The translations under genes and the position numbers were made by a program. A stretch of DNA of 64,000 nucleotides from Myxococcales bacterium (lineage in GTDB: Bacteria; Myxococcota_A; Polyangia; Palsa-1104; JAEUJZ01). This document shows positions 33,158-43,046 of the stretch, piece by piece. The DNA is taken from the NCBI GenBank assembly GCA_016794365.1, contig JAEUKB010000027.1, positions 1 to 64,000 on the forward strand. The letters run 5' to 3'. Within the stretch, counting starts at the first letter, position 1, and each line of letters starts with the position of its first letter. The notes beneath the pieces are model-generated. The model was not told the origin of the DNA, did no database searches, and worked only from the letters and a program-made list of their open reading frames with translations.

Positions 33158-35849
33158 GGCGAACCGTCGCGGACTTGGCTTGAGATTCCGTCAGACCGAC
33201 GTGGTCACTAGTATGTGCTTTGCTGGGCAAGCTCACCAGCGCTTCGGTAAGCAGTTCATCCATATCAGCGACTAGCACAACGCGCAGACCTCTGCGAACG
33301 CTGGCTGGCAGCATGCGAACGTGGGACTCGCAGTCGCGCGGTACAATCACGGTCTTGATTCCTGCGCGTCGTGCGGCCAGCAGCTTTTCACCGATGCCAC
33401 CAACGGGGAGAACGCGACCGTGAAGCGTAAGCTCTCCCGTCATTGCGACGCCGGGCTTGACCGCAATGCCCGACAGCAAGCTGGTGAGCGCCACCGCCAC
33501 CGTCACCCCCGCCGACGGTCCGTCCTTGGGAATCGCACCTTGCGGGACGTGAACGTGGATCTCGCAGGGATCGGTCAAAACGTCGCGATCGCGCAGCCAC
33601 GCCCGCGCAAAGCTCAGCGCTGTCTGTCCCGACTCGCGCATCACATCGCCGAGCTGTCCGGTCAGATGAAGTCCCGCCGAGCCCGAAAGACGCTGCGTCT
33701 CTACCGTCAGGATCTCACCACCGACCGGCGTCCACGCCAGACCAAGCGCCGCGCCAACCCGACTGGCCGTCACCGCCCGCAGCTGCGGCAGACCCGGTGC
33801 GCCCAGCAGTCGCAGCAGCTCTCGTCGGCTGACGAGCAGCGGCGTCGGGCCGGATCGACTGGGCGGCATCCCTTTTAGCGGAAGCTGCGCGTCGGGCTTT
33901 TGATGACTGGCCACCTGCGGATCGAACGGAAGCTGCGGCTCGGTCTGATCTTCTTGCTCGACGATGCGCTTGGCCAGCCTGCGACAGATTGTCTCGACCT
34001 GTCGGGTCAGATCGCGCACGCCAGCTTCCCGTGTGTATTCCGTCGCCAGCGAGCGCAGCGCTTGATCAGTAAATCGCACCGAATACGACGGCAGAAGCCC
34101 GGCATCCGACAGCGCCCGAGGAATGATGTGCCGCGCCAAAATCCCCAGCTTTTCATCGTCGCTATACCCTGAGATCTGGACCAATTCCAGACGGTCACGC
34201 AGCGCTTCAGGGATCTTTTCCGGGTTGTTTGCCGTCGCAATGAACAACACTTCCGACAGATCGAACGGCACGCCCAGGTAGTGATCACGAAATGCTGCGT
34301 TTTGCTCTGGATCGAGCGCTTCGAGCAGCGCCGCAGACGGATCGCCGTGCGCATCGACACACAGCTTGTCTAGCTCGTCGAGCAGCATCACCGGATTGCG
34401 CGAGCCCGCTTGCCGAATGCCCGTGATCAAGCGACCCGGCATCGCTCCGACGTAGGTTCGACGATGACCACGAACCTCGGCTTCGTCTCGAATGCCGCCC
34501 AGGGAAACCCGCACAAAGCGTCGTCCCAGCGCACGCGCCAGCGACCGAGCCAGCGTCGTCTTGCCAACCCCAGGCGGACCACACAAACAGAGCACCGTCC
34601 CGAGCCGACGCGGCAGCCCGATCGCATGCCGTCGCAGCTTCAGCACGCTCACAAACTCCAGCAGGCGCTGCTTCACCACTTCCAGGCCGAAGTGTTCTTC
34701 GTCGAGCAGCCTCGCGACTGCCGCCAAGTCCAGACGATCGCTCGTCAGTGACTGCCACGGTAGCTCGACGAGCCAGGCCAGATGCGCGCGAATCACCTGT
34801 CCTTCTGCGCTGTGCGCTTGCATCGTCGCCAGTCGTCGCAGCTGTAGCTCTGCTTCCGACTGAACCTCGCCGGGAAGTGAAGCCTGCTGAAGCTGTCGTC
34901 GCAGCTCGCCCAGCTCATCGTCAGAGCCATCCAGCTCCGAATGAATCTGCCGAAGCTGCTCTCGCAGAAAGTGCTCTCGCTGCGCCCTCGTCAGCGAGTC
35001 CTTGGTCCGCGCCCGAATGCCTTGCTGAAGCTCCAGCAGCTCGACTTCACGACGGAGCTGCGTCGCCAGCTTTTGCAGCCGCAGAAGCCCACTTGGCAGC
35101 CCCAGCAGCAGCTGCGCTTCCGGCGGAGGCAAGTGAATGCTGCCCGCGATCAGATCCGAAAAACGTCCGGGCTCGGTGTCGTCGCACTCTTGCAAGAGCG
35201 GCAGCAGATCCTGGCTACGCAGCTTTCCTTCGCGCAGCAGTCGCTCGACATCTTCCTGACACTGACGCTGAAGCGCCGCCGTTTCCACCTGCCAGGCCAG
35301 TCGCTGGCCCGATGGCAGCGCGTCCCGACCAGCTTCCAACGAAGACTGCTCTTCGTCGTCGCTGCGCAGCGTAACCTTGGCCAGGATTCCCTCGGCAGCC
35401 AGCGCCGGAGCCACAACCGTCTGAAGCTCGGCGCGCTGGAGTCCCTGCACCCAGACCTTCAAGCGTCCATCTTGGAGCGGCACCGAGCGCACAATCGTCG
35501 CCACCGTTCCCACATCCCACAGCGACTCGCGATGGACCGGATGATCGTCGTCGGATCGTCGCTGCAAACAGACAAACAGCAGCTTTTCGGCGCTCACTTC
35601 GGCCTGCGTCACCGCCTGCGTCGATAGCGCGCGGCTCACAATGAGCGGTGCCTGCATCAAGGGAAACAGCACCAAGTCGCGCGTCGGCAACACCGGCAGT
35701 TCCAGCTCGTCAGGCAATGCGCCCCGATCGTGGGCCTGATCTTCTGACTGAGCCCGCTCTGGCTTGGCCTGTTCTGGCTTGGCCTGTTCTGGCTTGGCCT
35801 GTTCTGGCTTGGAATGCTCAGCGTCTTGTGTGGTCAGCGATTTGGGCAT
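33135..35849 (-). CDS. lon: ATP-dependent Lon protease
   Basis: 904 residues. LonN substrate-binding domain (about 48-270), coiled coil, AAA+ module with Walker A GPPGVGKTTLARS (about 425) and Walker B VMLLDELDKL, then the protease domain with catalytic Ser in PKDGPSAGV (about 776) and Lys in GGIGEKLLAA (about 820). All active-site residues are present. A Glu/Lys/Pro-rich leader with 15-bp repeats (KPEQA) precedes the domain. A 60-residue insertion with Pro/Gln-rich character lies between the AAA+ and protease domains. Lon is often regulatory in myxobacteria, which carry two copies. This one heads an operon with an MglA-like GTPase and a histidine kinase. Confidence 0.92.
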   Translation of the reverse strand: MPKSLTTQDAEHSKPEQAKPEQAKPEQAKPERAQSEDQAHDRGALPDELELPVLPTRDLVLFPLMQAPLIVSRALSTQAVTQAEVSAEKLLFVCLQRRSDDDHPVHRESLWDVGTVATIVRSVPLQDGRLKVWVQGLQRAELQTVVAPALAAEGILAKVTLRSDDEEQSSLEAGRDALPSGQRLAWQVETAALQRQCQEDVERLLREGKLRSQDLLPLLQECDDTEPGRFSDLIAGSIHLPPPEAQLLLGLPSGLLRLQKLATQLRREVELLELQQGIRARTKDSLTRAQREHFLREQLRQIHSELDGSDDELGELRRQLQQASLPGEVQSEAELQLRRLATMQAHSAEGQVIRAHLAWLVELPWQSLTSDRLDLAAVARLLDEEHFGLEVVKQRLLEFVSVLKLRRHAIGLPRRLGTVLCLCGPPGVGKTTLARSLARALGRRFVRVSLGGIRDEAEVRGHRRTYVGAMPGRLITGIRQAGSRNPVMLLDELDKLCVDAHGDPSAALLEALDPEQNAAFRDHYLGVPFDLSEVLFIATANNPEKIPEALRDRLELVQISGYSDDEKLGILARHIIPRALSDAGLLPSYSVRFTDQALRSLATEYTREAGVRDLTRQVETICRRLAKRIVEQEDQTEPQLPFDPQVASHQKPDAQLPLKGMPPSRSGPTPLLVSRRELLRLLGAPGLPQLRAVTASRVGAALGLAWTPVGGEILTVETQRLSGSAGLHLTGQLGDVMRESGQTALSFARAWLRDRDVLTDPCEIHVHVPQGAIPKDGPSAGVTVAVALTSLLSGIAVKPGVAMTGELTLHGRVLPVGGIGEKLLAARRAGIKTVIVPRDCESHVRMLPASVRRGLRVVLVADMDELLTEALVSLPSKAHTSDHVGLTESQAKSATVRHGIARKS
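35760..35819. repeat. 15-bp tandem repeat at the start of lon (KPEQA units)
   Basis: Three perfect 15-bp copies (35760-35774, 35775-35789, 35790-35804) and a fourth diverged copy (35805-35819) encode KPEQA-type units near residue 12-30 of Lon. All in frame; length may vary. Confidence 0.9.
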
Positions 35850-35956
35850 GCAGGTTCCCTACGTGTACCGAACGGAATGGCGCGTAGACAGGCGTTTTGA
35901 CCGCTCGCTGTGATGGTAGCTGCTGCTCATATATCCGCAAAATCTCTGACGTTTTT

Positions 35957-35979
35957 GTTCGTTACACGGTGTCACGAAC
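35957..35979. promoter_or_regulatory. 23-bp inverted repeat between lon and the Roadblock gene
   Basis: GTTCGTTACAC and GTGTCACGAAC are inverted copies (10 of 11 positions) around a single G. The site lies about 108 bp upstream of lon and 103 bp upstream of the Roadblock gene, so one regulator could control both. It has no following T run, so it is not a terminator. Confidence 0.55.
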
Positions 35980-36081
35980 TGCGTGCGCGGCTGGGCCTTC
36001 TTACATCACCCACACCGAGCGCAGCCGACCTACAAGTGGTGACTCAGCCAGGCAGGAAAAGGCTTTAACGAAGCGCAAAAG

Positions 36082-36525
36082 ATGTGCGAAAATGATCTCA
36101 TGCAAGTCGGTTCGTCCGCTTCGCTGGACGGTCTGTGTGACCGGCTTCTGCGTTCCACCGCAGCGTGCAAGGTGCTGGTCTGCACGATCGATGGCGCAGT
36201 AGTTGCTCACGCAGGAGAGAGAAACATTCTGCGCGGTCTGCTCTCAAACGAAGTGGCAGAGCTGGCCGCCGATATGATCATCGAAACGCAGCAAGCCAGT
36301 CACTTGGAGATTCCGGTCGAGGATCGCTATGTGACGCTCGCGGTTCCCAAAGACAATCCGCAGCTTGGTTCGCTTCAGCTCGGGGCCGCACCGCTTGGAC
36401 ACCGAGCGCTCCTGCTGGTGCTGTTTCCCGAGCATGTCGATGCCGGTCAGGTTCGGGTCCGGGTACGTCGCGCGCGTCCGCAGATTCTGCGCTTGCTAAG
36501 CAGTCAGGCGGCGACCCCCAGCTAG
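36082..36525 (+). CDS. Roadblock/LC7 domain protein (MglB-like)
   Basis: 147 residues with one Roadblock/LC7 fold (about 12-125): SLDGLCDRLLRSTAACKVLVCTIDG (helix 1 to strand 1), LSNEVAELAADMIIETQ, YVTLAVPKDN and HRALLLVLFPEHV. In myxobacteria such proteins act as GTPase-activating or scaffold partners of MglA-like GTPases. Start ATG 36082 is weakly supported; an ATG at 36100 is also possible. It is divergent from lon-GTPase-kinase with a shared inverted repeat, which favours a functional link with that GTPase. Confidence 0.8.
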   Translation: MCENDLMQVGSSASLDGLCDRLLRSTAACKVLVCTIDGAVVAHAGERNILRGLLSNEVAELAADMIIETQQASHLEIPVEDRYVTLAVPKDNPQLGSLQLGAAPLGHRALLLVLFPEHVDAGQVRVRVRRARPQILRLLSSQAATPS

Positions 36526-36600
36526 CAAAGATCCAGACTCTGCGTACAGATTCTGGGAATCGTCTTTGATGCAAAAGGAATGCAACAACGATCCCTGGAT

Positions 36601-38760
36601 CTACTTACCGCTCGATGATGGTGGTAGTCCCGTGTGCTGCGTAAGTGCAGTTCCTTTGCGAATACGTGGGGAATAGGGAATCGGTCCGCGCTTGCCTTCG
36701 CGCTCCATTCCGGTTCCTGCGGGCTGCCAGCTTGGCACCAAGTGATGCTTGCCATTGCCAATCAAGTCTTCTCGTCCCATCCGTCGCAGCGCATCGCGTA
36801 AGATCGGCCAGTTGTTCGCATCGTGATAGCGCAAAAACGCTTTGTGAAGCCGTCTCTGTTCCAGGCTCTTCACCACGGGAACGGACTTGTCCATCTTGAG
36901 CGGACTGAGCGGATTTTTTCCGCTGTGATACATCGCAGTTGCCGTCGCCATTGGAGACGGAAGGAACGCCTGAACTTGATCAGGACGGAAGCCGTTTCGC
37001 TTCAGCCACAGCGCCAAGTTAAGCATGTCTTCATCGGTCGTGCCCGGATGCGCAGCGATGAAGTAAGGAATCAAGTACTGCTCTTTTCCTGCTTCTTGGG
37101 AGTAGCGATCAAACAGTGCTTTGAAGCGATCGTAGCTGCCAATTCCCGGCTTCATCATGTGGGAAAGGGGTCCCGATTCCGTGTGCTCTGGCGCGATCTT
37201 TAGGTATCCGCCGGTGTGATGCTGCGCCAGTTCCTTGATCCACTCTGGAGAGCGCACCGCGAGATCGTAACGGACTCCTGATGCGACGAAGATTCGCTTG
37301 ATTCCGGGAATCGCGCGCGCTTTGCGATACAGCCGAATCAGGGGTCCGTGATCGGTTCCCAAGTTGTCGCAGATGTCGGGATAGACACACGAAGGGAGCC
37401 TGCATGCAGACTCAATCTCGCGGCTCTTACACGCCATGCGATACATGTTTGCGGTGGGTCCGCCAAGGTCGCTGATGATTCCAGTAAAGCCCGGCGTCTT
37501 GTCGCGAATGTGCTCGATCTCTTTGAGGATCGACTGTTCGGATCGACTCTGGATGATGCGCCCTTCGTGCTCGGTGATCGAACAGAAGCTACAGCCACCA
37601 AAACAGCCGCGCATGATCGTGACCGAAAACTTGATCATCTCATACGCAGGAATCCGCTTCCCTTCATACGTTGGGTGCGGAATGCGCTGAAACGGAAGCT
37701 CGTAGAGCGTGTCCATTTCCGTCGCTGTTAGTGGAATCGGAGGCGGATTGATCCAGACCTCGACTTGGCCATGACGCTGGATGAGCGCACGCGCATTTCC
37801 GGGGTTTGCTTCACGATGCAAGATGCGCGAGGCATGCGCGTACAGCGTTGGATCGCGACTCACTTGCTCGAAGCTGGGAAGCCGAATCACTTGCTGTGCG
37901 CGCGTCGGTTTGGCCCGTGAAATCTGTAGAAGTGGCGCTGCGGAAGGACTCTGTCCGGTTTCACAAGGAGCCTCTTTCCGTTCCTCTTCCATCGCGTAGG
38001 GATTCGGCTTTGGATCGATGCGACCGGGCTTGTCGATGCTGGTGGAATCGATCTCTGTAAAGCCAAAAGGAGTCGATTGGACAAAGGCCGTTCCGCGTAG
38101 ATCGCGAATCTCAGAGATGTCTTTTCCGGCCCCCAAACGGTGTGCGATCTCGACGATGGCGCGCTCTGCATTTCCGTACACCAGCAGATCCGCACCAGAG
38201 TCCACCAAGACCGATCGCCGCACTTTGTCAGACCAGTAATCGTAGTGCGCAATGCGTCGCAGGCTTGCTTCAATTCCACCAATCACAACCGGCACACCGG
38301 GATACGCTTCGCGACAGCGCTTGGTATAGACCGTCACCGATCGATCGGGACGCAGTCCGCCGATTCCGTTGGGAGAGTACGCATCATCAGAGCGCATACG
38401 GCGATCGCTCGTGTAGCGATTCACCATCGAGTCCATGTTGCCGCCCGTGACACCCCAAAACAGGTTGGGAGCCCCCAGCTCACGGAACGCCGAGACAGCA
38501 TCCCACGCAGGCTGATCCAAGATTCCGACCCGGAATCCATGCGCTTCCAGCAGCCGTCCGATCAGCGCCATTCCGAAGCTGGGATGATCGATGTACGCGT
38601 CTCCGGTCACCAGGATGATGTCGCAGCTTTCCCAGCCCAGCTCGTCCATTTCGGCGCGACTGCGAGGAAGAAACGGAGCGACCCCAAAGCGATGGGCCCA
38701 GTAGGGACGATAGGAAAACAGAGGACGCGGACCCTCGGACGACTTATCGACGACGCGCAT
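36601..38760 (-). CDS. ygiQ: YgiQ/UPF0313 radical SAM protein
   Basis: 719 residues from ATG 38760; a TTG at 38796 would add 12. Full-length member of the UPF0313 family: N-terminal B12-binding-like domain ([22 protein letters not shown]), then the radical SAM centre [11 protein letters not shown] (CxxxCxxC for the 4Fe-4S cluster), and a long family-specific C-terminus ([19 protein letters not shown]). The SAM-cluster Cys are all present. The biochemical function of the family is not established. It lies tail to tail with the Roadblock gene and head to tail with the membrane glycosyltransferase gene, with which it may be co-transcribed. Confidence 0.9.
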   Translation of the reverse strand: MRVVDKSSEGPRPLFSYRPYWAHRFGVAPFLPRSRAEMDELGWESCDIILVTGDAYIDHPSFGMALIGRLLEAHGFRVGILDQPAWDAVSAFRELGAPNLFWGVTGGNMDSMVNRYTSDRRMRSDDAYSPNGIGGLRPDRSVTVYTKRCREAYPGVPVVIGGIEASLRRIAHYDYWSDKVRRSVLVDSGADLLVYGNAERAIVEIAHRLGAGKDISEIRDLRGTAFVQSTPFGFTEIDSTSIDKPGRIDPKPNPYAMEEERKEAPCETGQSPSAAPLLQISRAKPTRAQQVIRLPSFEQVSRDPTLYAHASRILHREANPGNARALIQRHGQVEVWINPPPIPLTATEMDTLYELPFQRIPHPTYEGKRIPAYEMIKFSVTIMRGCFGGCSFCSITEHEGRIIQSRSEQSILKEIEHIRDKTPGFTGIISDLGGPTANMYRMACKSREIESACRLPSCVYPDICDNLGTDHGPLIRLYRKARAIPGIKRIFVASGVRYDLAVRSPEWIKELAQHHTGGYLKIAPEHTESGPLSHMMKPGIGSYDRFKALFDRYSQEAGKEQYLIPYFIAAHPGTTDEDMLNLALWLKRNGFRPDQVQAFLPSPMATATAMYHSGKNPLSPLKMDKSVPVVKSLEQRRLHKAFLRYHDANNWPILRDALRRMGREDLIGNGKHHLVPSWQPAGTGMEREGKRGPIPYSPRIRKGTALTQHTGLPPSSSGK

Positions 38761-38802
38761 GCCGCCCGCGTACCACGACGAGCGGTCGCAGGTCAAAGGT
38801 GA

Positions 38803-40257
38803 TTACGCAGGGAGCCCGGAAGGAATCGACTGCGGCACGACGCTGCGCAGCGGCCACAGAAGACGAATCGCCCACGCGATCAGACACAGGTTACGCACCA
38901 GCAGAACGAACCCAAACAGCGGATGCATCGTTCCCGCCAGCGACAAGTGATAGGAAACAGGAAAGACAAAATAAGTCAGCGCCATCGTCGCAAACAGCAG
39001 CCAGCGTCCCGCGTAGTCTTGCATCAGCGCAGCGAGCACTCCGATGGGAAGCAGCCACGTTAGGTACTGTGGACTGAACACTTTCCCGAGCGTCATCTGT
39101 CCAACCAAGATCAGACAGATCGACAGAATCAAGACGCGATCGCGCGCAGTCTGGGACGATGCACGACGGAAAGACAGAAACGCCCAGGCCCATACAAAGA
39201 GAAGCGATGCAAACGGAAACAGAGACGCGAGGGAACGAAACAGAGGCTCTCCGGTTCCGACGACATTCATCGATCCGTAGGTGTGTGCAATCGCTAGATC
39301 GGTTCCAAAGAGAGAATGCGAAAGGACAAGCAGCGATGCGAACGTACTTTCGATCTGAAGCGGTCGCATGCCGTGATAGCTAAACATATCGAGTATCTGT
39401 CGTCCTGCCGCAGCGGTAAACGGAAGACCCAAAAGGAGTCCGAATCCGACTCCGCTTGCCGTCGCTAACAGCAGTTCGCGCATGCGCTTCATCGACAAAA
39501 AGTAAAAGACCACGAGCGGCGCAACCAAAATGGGCATTCCTTTGGTGACAATCCCCAGTGCGAGCGCAAATCCGGCAACCATCGGACGCTGCATCACACA
39601 GCCGAAGAGCAGCAGCGACAAAGAAAACGACAGCGCTGCATCATACCGCCGGGCCGTAATCGTTCCCAGGACCAGCAGACAGTAGGTTGTAAAGCGCACC
39701 AGCTTGTCTTGCGCAAGCTGCGGAGTGACTCTGTTTGCGACTTGAGCCACCAGCCACAGCGACGAAAGAAGGAGGGCTCCCATCAGCGATCCAAACCAAA
39801 AGGAATAGCGATCGAGTCCGGCTTCTCCGGTCAACAGAGCCGGTGGCAGTGCAAACAGAAAAAATCCGGGTGGATATTCAACCAGAAAGTCTCTGTAAGG
39901 AGTCAGCGCCCGCGTCGGAGAGATCGGCGGAGTCTGTTCCGGATCATCGGGATCTTTGCCCGTATCAAAGGAGTCCGCATCCTGTTTCCACTCATCGAGC
40001 GGACGTATGTAATACGGCTGATAGGACTTCCCGAGCATCGCGCGGCTGTATGCAAGGTAGCGACTGATGTCGCCATCGTCGGTCCCGAGCACGCGCAGGA
40101 CACGGACAAAGAGCTGCGGCGAGACTGTCCAGGTTCCTTTGGCCAGATAGGAGCCCGTCTGTCGCTGCTCTCGGTGCGTTGCACAGGAATTGAAGAGCCC
40201 GAACACGATCAGAATGAACGCGCTCCAAGCAAGCACTAGCGACCGACGCTGAAACAT
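38803..40257 (-). CDS. GT-C-type integral membrane glycosyltransferase (DUF2029/GT87-like)
   Basis: 484 residues from ATG 40257 (the frame extends further without support). About 10 or 11 membrane helices; a large periplasmic loop after the first helix holds DISRYLAYSRAMLGKSYQPYY, then PYRDFLVEYPPG, the 'Y.D...EYPPG' arrangement typical of polyprenyl-phosphate-sugar mannosyl/arabinosyl transferases of the GT87 type. Acidic catalytic residues in this loop are consistent with use of a lipid-linked sugar donor. It probably glycosylates an envelope glycan or lipid. Specificity is not determinable here. Confidence 0.75.
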   Translation of the reverse strand: MFQRRSLVLAWSAFILIVFGLFNSCATHREQRQTGSYLAKGTWTVSPQLFVRVLRVLGTDDGDISRYLAYSRAMLGKSYQPYYIRPLDEWKQDADSFDTGKDPDDPEQTPPISPTRALTPYRDFLVEYPPGFFLFALPPALLTGEAGLDRYSFWFGSLMGALLLSSLWLVAQVANRVTPQLAQDKLVRFTTYCLLVLGTITARRYDAALSFSLSLLLFGCVMQRPMVAGFALALGIVTKGMPILVAPLVVFYFLSMKRMRELLLATASGVGFGLLLGLPFTAAAGRQILDMFSYHGMRPLQIESTFASLLVLSHSLFGTDLAIAHTYGSMNVVGTGEPLFRSLASLFPFASLLFVWAWAFLSFRRASSQTARDRVLILSICLILVGQMTLGKVFSPQYLTWLLPIGVLAALMQDYAGRWLLFATMALTYFVFPVSYHLSLAGTMHPLFGFVLLVRNLCLIAWAIRLLWPLRSVVPQSIPSGLPA

Positions 40258-40343
40258 GGGCCGCACTTGTATCACGGAGTGCGCGCACAATCGCAGCCAC
40301 AAATTCCGTTCGGACTCTTGCCCTCCATCCCGAGTCAAGTACG

Positions 40344-40988
40344 ATGGGCAAGGAGAACCGTCGCGTGGGTACGCCAGAGAGTAGACCTGAGTTTGGTGAG
40401 TTCATCTCGCCGGTGTGGATGAAGACGCAGCTATGTCGGCTGCTACGCGACTACTTCCGCAGAACCAGGCCGGATACCAACGTCCGCGTCGGAACCGATC
40501 TGCCGTTTTATTACAACCAGACCGATCGACTGGCGCGCGTGGTGCCCGATCTCTACGTGATGGAAGGCGTCGATTCCGACGAGCAGCTTCGACAGTGGAA
40601 GGTCTGGGAACGCGGGCACGCGCCGCAGCTTGTGGTTCACTTGGTAGACGGCCCGGTGTCGATGGAAGACGGGCTGATGATGCACTTTCTACGGCTCGGA
40701 GTGCAGGACGTGGTGCTCTACGATCCGCTGTGGTTTTTACCAAGCGATCGCGGGCTGCGTGGACGACGGCTGCTGTGGCATTACCAGCGACGGAGAGAAG
40801 GCGATGGAATGCGGCTGGTTCCGCTCAAGCATCCGGGTCGGGTTCCGCTGCTGCACTACGGGCTGTGGCTGATTCATCGCGGCGGATCGGAGCTGCGCTT
40901 GTACGTAAGCGGTCAGGAAGAGGTTCCGCCCGAGTCCGCGCTGTGGCAGCTGCCCGAAGAGCGCGCGCTGCTACACCGCATGGCTTGA
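40344..40988 (+). CDS. Uma2-family (PD-(D/E)XK fold) protein with degenerate active site
   Basis: 214 residues. Uma2 (DUF820) order is visible: RVVPDLYVMEG (first Asp present), then PQLVVHLVDGPVSMEDG where active members have 'PDLVVEVLSPSTRxxD' and 'K', and DVVLYDPLWF at the end. The second acidic residue is His and the catalytic Lys position is not seen. The nuclease-like centre is thus probably not functional. Uma2 proteins are common in Myxococcota and Cyanobacteria in many copies; their roles are poorly known. It lies between the membrane GT and accC. Confidence 0.65.
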   Translation: MGKENRRVGTPESRPEFGEFISPVWMKTQLCRLLRDYFRRTRPDTNVRVGTDLPFYYNQTDRLARVVPDLYVMEGVDSDEQLRQWKVWERGHAPQLVVHLVDGPVSMEDGLMMHFLRLGVQDVVLYDPLWFLPSDRGLRGRRLLWHYQRRREGDGMRLVPLKHPGRVPLLHYGLWLIHRGGSELRLYVSGQEEVPPESALWQLPEERALLHRMA

Positions 40989-41025
40989 CAAAGCGCCAAG
41001 TCCGAAGGGTTAATCGTCGCCCAAG

Positions 41026-42564
41026 ATGACGATCAAGCCCATTCGTAAGATCCTGATCGCCAACCGTGGCGAAATTGCGGTGCGAGTGATTCGCGCCTGT
41101 CGCGAGCTGGGAATCCGCAGCGTCGCGGTGTACTCGGACGCGGATCGCAACGCGCTTCATGTCCGCATGGCCGACGAGGCGTATCACATCGGTGCGCCTC
41201 AGCCGAAGGAAAGCTACCTGGACATTGAAAAGGTGGCGGACACGGCGGTCAGAGCGGGTGCCGACGCTGTTCATCCCGGCTATGGCTTTTTGTCCGAGCG
41301 CGCCGAGTTTGTCGAAGCGTGCGAAAAGCGCGGACTCATCTTCATCGGTCCGCCCGCGTCGGCGATGCGTCAGATGGGTGAAAAGACCCGCGCCCGCATC
41401 AAGATGCAAGCAGCCGGAGTTCCGACGGTGCCTGGCGACAACGGCGAAGGCGGTCGTGGCTTTCCTTCCGTCGAGACAGCCCTTGCCGCAGCGGAGCGGA
41501 TTGGCTTTCCGGTCATGCTCAAAGCAGCTGCCGGTGGCGGGGGACGCGGCATGCGCCTGTGCGACGCAGCGGACAAGTTTCCCGCCGCGTTTGAGAGTGC
41601 CAAGCGCGAAGCCAAGGCAGCGTTTGGCGACGATACCGTCTACCTGGAAAAGGCGATCATCCGGCCCCGTCACGTTGAAATTCAGGTCTTTGGCGATCGC
41701 CATGGCAACTACGTCTATCTGTTCGAGCGAGACTGCTCGGTTCAGCGTCGCAATCAAAAGGTCGTAGAAGAGTCCCCCTGCCCTGTTCTCGACGAAAATA
41801 CCCGCAGGCAGATGGGTGAAGTCGCAACCCGTGCCGCAGCAGCCGTCGATTACGTCGGTGCTGGCACCTGCGAGTTTTTGCTGTCCGAAGATCACAACTT
41901 CTACTTCCTCGAGATGAACACGCGGCTCCAAGTCGAGCATCCCGTGACGGAGATGGTGACTGGGCTCGATCTGGTTCACTTGCAGATTCGCGTCGCGGAA
42001 GGTCATCCGCTGCCGTTCCGTCAGCAAGACTTGCAACTGCGCGGTGCGGCCATCGAGGTTCGCGTCTGTGCCGAAGATGCGCTGCGATTTCTACCGTCGC
42101 CGGGCAAGATCACTCGACTGCGCAATCCGTCGGGCCCGTGGGTTCGCAACGACAGCGGCGTCTATGAAAACGCCGAGATCAGCATGTTCTACGACAACCT
42201 GATCTCGAAGCTGATCGTCTGGGCTCCGACGCGACTGGAAGCGATCGATCGAATGAGCCGCGCGCTCAGCGAGTACCAGATCGGCGGCATCAAGACCAAC
42301 CTGTCGTTCCACCGTCGGGTGATGCAGGAACCAGACTTCCGCGCTGGCAACTACAACACCAGCTACATCGAGTCACACAAGCAGACGCTGCTCAGCACAC
42401 CGACGCTCGATGAAGACACTGTTCGGACAGCAGCCATCGCAGCTGCGATTCACGCTTCGTCGGCCCAAGCTGTCACAGCGGTCTCGACGGAGGAAGGAAA
42501 CAGTAACGAGATCTCCGCGTGGCGCGCAGGCTGGCCAGCCCATGGCCTACGCGACGGGAAATAG
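41026..42564 (+). CDS. accC: Biotin carboxylase subunit of acetyl-/propionyl-CoA carboxylase
   Basis: 512 residues; the ATP-grasp biotin carboxylase. ILIANRGEIAVRVIRAC start, AGGGGRGMRL (ATP-binding loop), EIQVFGDRHGN, EMNTRLQVEHPVTEMVTGLDLV (metal/catalytic segment) and RVCAEDALRFLPSPGKI are all canonical. The C-terminal tail extends about 60 residues past the usual 450 and is low-similarity (TEEGNSNEISAWRAG), without a biotin carrier domain. The biotin-carrier and carboxyltransferase subunits are not in the window. Acetyl-CoA, propionyl-CoA or pyruvate carboxylase cannot be separated on this subunit alone. Confidence 0.9.
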   Translation: MTIKPIRKILIANRGEIAVRVIRACRELGIRSVAVYSDADRNALHVRMADEAYHIGAPQPKESYLDIEKVADTAVRAGADAVHPGYGFLSERAEFVEACEKRGLIFIGPPASAMRQMGEKTRARIKMQAAGVPTVPGDNGEGGRGFPSVETALAAAERIGFPVMLKAAAGGGGRGMRLCDAADKFPAAFESAKREAKAAFGDDTVYLEKAIIRPRHVEIQVFGDRHGNYVYLFERDCSVQRRNQKVVEESPCPVLDENTRRQMGEVATRAAAAVDYVGAGTCEFLLSEDHNFYFLEMNTRLQVEHPVTEMVTGLDLVHLQIRVAEGHPLPFRQQDLQLRGAAIEVRVCAEDALRFLPSPGKITRLRNPSGPWVRNDSGVYENAEISMFYDNLISKLIVWAPTRLEAIDRMSRALSEYQIGGIKTNLSFHRRVMQEPDFRAGNYNTSYIESHKQTLLSTPTLDEDTVRTAAIAAAIHASSAQAVTAVSTEEGNSNEISAWRAGWPAHGLRDGK

Positions 42565-42602
42565 CGTTACACAGCACGGACCCAGGCTCGCTCGCGAGCG
42601 CG

Positions 42603-43046
42603 TTAGCGCGTCTTGGCAGCAGGCTTCTTCTTGGCAGAGGCGCTCGGGGCTGCTGGAGCCGCCGGGGCTGCTGCCGGAGCCGCTGGAGCTGGCGCGGCTG
42701 GGGCACTCGCCGCTGCTGCCGGAGCCGCTGGGGCCGTCTTGGCAGGCTTGGTCGAGCGAACCGCTGCGCCGCCTGCGTTGACACGCTCTTTGAGCTCCTT
42801 GCCGACCTTGAAGAACGGCAAGCGTTTGGGGTTTACTCCGACGGGATCGCCGGTCCGTGGATTTCGTCCCTCATAGGCCTTGTAGCGCCGGATCTCGAAG
42901 CTGCCGAAGCCTCGAATCTCGATCCGGTTCCCGTTCTTGAGGGAGTCCTCCATGGAGTCAAAAATGCAATTGATGATCAGCTCCGCCTTACCCTTGGGCA
43001 GATTGAGCTGAGCAGCTACCTTCTCGATAAGATCCGACTTGGTCAT
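42603..43046 (-). CDS. HU/IHF-family DNA-bending protein with Ala/Pro-rich tail
   Basis: 147 residues from ATG 43046. First 90 residues are a complete HU/IHF subunit: MTKSDLIEKVAAQLNLPKGK, GFGSFEIRRYKAYEGRNPRTGD (beta-arm with the RNPRTG...Pro tip) and PFFKVGKELKERVN. The IHF-like 'RNPRTGDPVGV' arm suggests DNA bending. The last 50 residues are Ala/Pro repeats with a basic end (KKKPAAKTR), an added tail found in myxobacterial and actinobacterial HU-like proteins that can bind DNA like a histone H1 tail. An AT-rich stretch lies upstream. The real start was chosen by homology; the frame runs upstream. Confidence 0.88.
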   Translation of the reverse strand: MTKSDLIEKVAAQLNLPKGKAELIINCIFDSMEDSLKNGNRIEIRGFGSFEIRRYKAYEGRNPRTGDPVGVNPKRLPFFKVGKELKERVNAGGAAVRSTKPAKTAPAAPAAAASAPAAPAPAAPAAAPAAPAAPSASAKKKPAAKTR

